Of a stretch of DNA of 7,272 bases, positions 5,558-7,272 are shown piece by piece. The stretch is from NCBI GenBank assembly GCA_030152275.1, contig JASLHF010000198.1:1-7272 (forward strand), given 5' to 3'. This DNA is from Acinetobacter sp. (GTDB lineage Bacteria; Pseudomonadota; Gammaproteobacteria; Pseudomonadales; Moraxellaceae). The position numbers and the translations under genes are program-made. The stretch's first letter is position 1. Each line of letters starts with the position of its first letter. The notes under the pieces are model-generated. The model did no database searches and was not told the origin of the DNA. It saw nothing but the letters and a program-made list of their open reading frames with translations.

Positions 5558-7000
5558 TTAGACAGGAAAAGTTTGCCAATGGGTGCGAGTAAATTCCTCA
5601 AATATCCACTCACCATTAAAGCGTCCCAGTCCAGAGTTCAGCTCACCGCCAAACGGTGCATTGGCATGGTCTGCAACACTGATCCCGTTAATGTGTGTCA
5701 TGCCGATATCAAGTTTGGCAGCAAAATCTCCGCCGCGTTCCAAATTCGACGTACAGACCGCACTCGACAGGCCAAAACGGGTTGAATTGGCAATTTCCAG
5801 TGCATGTTGCTCATTTTGAGCTTTGATAATCGGTAATACAGGGCCAAAGCTTTCTTCTAAAGCAATATCTGCATGCGCATCCACATGAGTAAAGATATGC
5901 GGTGCAACCAATTGCCCTTCTATCCCGCCCGCATAAGCCAAGACAGCATCTTGCTGAATCGCGTTTTGGATAATGATTTTCAGTTTATCCACTTGGCTGC
6001 TGTTAATAATTGGGCCAATTAAGGTATCTGGATCATTTGGATCACCGACCACCACCGTTTTCACCCGTTTAATCAGTTTCTCGACATAAGCATCATGAAT
6101 ACTTTCATCAATAATGACCCGATTGGTGCTCATGCAGATTTGACCTTGATGTAAAAAACGCCCCATTATGGTTAATTCCACCGCCATATCCAGATCAGCA
6201 TCATCCAAAATCACTAAAGGTGCATTACCGCCCAACTCCAATGCCAGACGCTTAATACGCGAACTTGCCAGCGCTTTTACCCCGACTTGCTTACCGACTT
6301 CGGTTGAGCCGGTAAAGGAAATCATTTTTGGTACCGGATGCTCAACAAAATAGTCGCCAATTTCACTGCCGCTGCCTGCAACCACATTTAATGCTCCATG
6401 CGGCAGACCCGCTTCTTCAAAAAGCTTTGCCAGCAATGTGCCGCCAGTCACTGGCGTATCGCTGGCAGGCTTTAATACCACAGAGTTGGCACAGGCAATG
6501 GCGGTGACAACTGAACGCATCGACAAATGAAATGGAAAGTTCCATGGACTAATCACAGCTATGACACCTAAAGGTTTGCGCAGCACAAAACTTTTTCGGC
6601 TAGGATCTTTACTTTCAAGCTTTGTCGTCACCATTTTATCTGGGTAAGTTAATGACTCTTGGATAATGCCCAGAGCGGCATCAACTTCAATATTGGCTTT
6701 TAAACGTGTACTTCCAGATTCATCAATCAGCCATTGCACAATTTCTTCACGGCGCTGCTGAATAATTTCACTCAACCGTGTAATGACCTGTTTACGGACT
6801 TGAATTACTTTGATTCGGTCATCTTTAAAAGCTTGTTCCGCTGCACTGTAAGCGCTGTCGACATCGACACTGCTGGCAGCGTGCAGTTCAAAAATGAGGT
6901 CTTGGCTAAAGGGATTGAAGTTTTTAATACGCCGTGTTGACGTCCCAGCTCGCCATTGCCCGCCAATAAATTGCAAATCCAAACCAGTATATGCTGACAT
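5558..7000 (-). CDS. NAD(P)+-dependent aldehyde dehydrogenase, aromatic (benzaldehyde/vanillin) type
   Basis: This 480-residue cytosolic enzyme oxidises an aldehyde to the carboxylic acid with NAD(P)+. All core motifs of the ALDH superfamily are present. PWNFPF carries the oxyanion Asn (N154), and LKPAS carries the cofactor Lys (K177). FTGSTEVGKQVG (229-240) is the Rossmann loop. ELGGNAP holds the general base E255, GQICMS holds the nucleophile C289, and EESFGPVLP contains E383. The length and the GQICMSTNRV and ADHANAPFGG stretches resemble the YfmT/vanillin dehydrogenase subgroup, which suggests an aromatic aldehyde substrate. That assignment is by resemblance only, and no aromatic-pathway genes sit beside it. 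The ATG (6998-7000) has AGGAT about nine bases upstream. The gene appears to be transcribed alone and ends in a strong terminator. No convincing promoter is visible in the 115 bases upstream, so read-through from the gene at 7116 is possible. Confidence 0.93.
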   Translation of the reverse strand: MSAYTGLDLQFIGGQWRAGTSTRRIKNFNPFSQDLIFELHAASSVDVDSAYSAAEQAFKDDRIKVIQVRKQVITRLSEIIQQRREEIVQWLIDESGSTRLKANIEVDAALGIIQESLTYPDKMVTTKLESKDPSRKSFVLRKPLGVIAVISPWNFPFHLSMRSVVTAIACANSVVLKPASDTPVTGGTLLAKLFEEAGLPHGALNVVAGSGSEIGDYFVEHPVPKMISFTGSTEVGKQVGVKALASSRIKRLALELGGNAPLVILDDADLDMAVELTIMGRFLHQGQICMSTNRVIIDESIHDAYVEKLIKRVKTVVVGDPNDPDTLIGPIINSSQVDKLKIIIQNAIQQDAVLAYAGGIEGQLVAPHIFTHVDAHADIALEESFGPVLPIIKAQNEQHALEIANSTRFGLSSAVCTSNLERGGDFAAKLDIGMTHINGISVADHANAPFGGELNSGLGRFNGEWIFEEFTRTHWQTFPV

Positions 7001-7115
7001 TATTGCTATCCTATTTTTTTATCGTTCATTCCAATGTAAAGGCTTCAACCATTAAAAGCTATGATAAAAAACAGGAAAAAACTTTAAGGTGTAATTTCTG
7101 CTACATCTTTGCGTG

Positions 7116-7271
7116 TTAAATAGGCTGATTAATCTGCTGAATGGCGTTATAGATGCGCCAATCAATATAAGTATTAATAATGACTTGAAACCCCAGATCT
7201 TTAACTGTGCTTAACTGAGCCAATACAACATCATCCATATTACTGGTCAGCATGGGTAAAATTGCTTCAAT
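7116..7271 (-). CDS. C-terminal part of an unrecognised protein (5' end outside window)
   Basis: The minus-strand frame is open from the right edge for 51 codons and stops at TAA (7116-7118). The residues include AILPMLTSNMDDVVLAQL, then KDLGFQVIINTYIDWRIYNA, and it ends QQINQPI. The alternating helix- and strand-like segments and ordinary codon use support a real gene. No diagnostic motif is present and I do not assign a family. It lies upstream of the aldehyde dehydrogenase on the same strand with a 115-base gap. The gap contains T runs but no convincing hairpin, so co-transcription of the two genes cannot be excluded. Confidence 0.7.
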   Translation of the reverse strand: MEAILPMLTSNMDDVVLAQLSTVKDLGFQVIINTYIDWRIYNAIQQINQPI

Positions 7272-7272
7272 G

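Noticed and set aside
4805..5819. Plus-strand frames opposite the SRAP and aldehyde dehydrogenase genes
   Set aside because: They are antisense shadows of clearly conserved coding sequences and have no ribosome sites.
1..7272. tRNA, rRNA, CRISPR array, insertion sequence or prophage
   Set aside because: I found no cloverleaf, no regularly spaced repeats, no transposase or integrase frames, and no terminal inverted repeats with target duplications.

Overview
The window looks like chromosomal DNA from a gammaproteobacterium. By inspection it has low-to-moderate GC, A/T-rich intergenic stretches and mostly single-gene transcription units with their own hairpin terminators. This fits Acinetobacter or a close relative, but the genus is my inference from composition and gene style, not a search result.

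Layout, left to right. Positions 2-148 hold the 3' end of an unrecognised plus-strand gene. A minus-strand gene (389-1117) encodes a divergent GNAT-like protein; its candidate promoter contains a perfect 14-bp palindrome. Next is a 706-bp gap (1118-1823) with a strong intrinsic terminator, two smaller hairpins and, on the minus strand, a possible small or decayed gene interrupted by one in-frame TGA. A minus-strand TerC-CBS-CorC membrane protein of the YoaE/YegH type follows (1824-3344). Upstream of it, a 22-codon open frame ends in a TGATG overlap with the terC start, a typical arrangement for translational coupling. Then comes about 850 bp of AT-rich sequence with no secure gene.

A plus-strand MarR-family regulator (4267-4731) has a good candidate promoter with a 9-bp inverted repeat just upstream of the -35. 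It converges on a minus-strand SRAP (YedK-like) gene (4748-5410), and a shared stem-loop sits inside the last codons of the SRAP gene. Upstream of SRAP, on the same strand, is an aldehyde dehydrogenase of the aromatic-aldehyde type (5558-7000) with its own terminator. The window ends with the 3' part of an unrecognised minus-strand gene (7116-7271).

The genes do not form one pathway. They cover metal or stress-related membrane transport (TerC type), abasic-site DNA protection (SRAP), aldehyde oxidation, and a MarR regulator whose target is not evident. MarR control of the nearby aldehyde dehydrogenase is possible, but nothing in the sequence shows it. I see no convincing undescribed multi-gene system, CRISPR array, insertion sequence or tRNA. 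The most noteworthy signals are small ones: the coupled terC leader ORF, the TGA-interrupted small ORF, the two operator-like palindromes, and the SRAP 3' end that doubles as a terminator.
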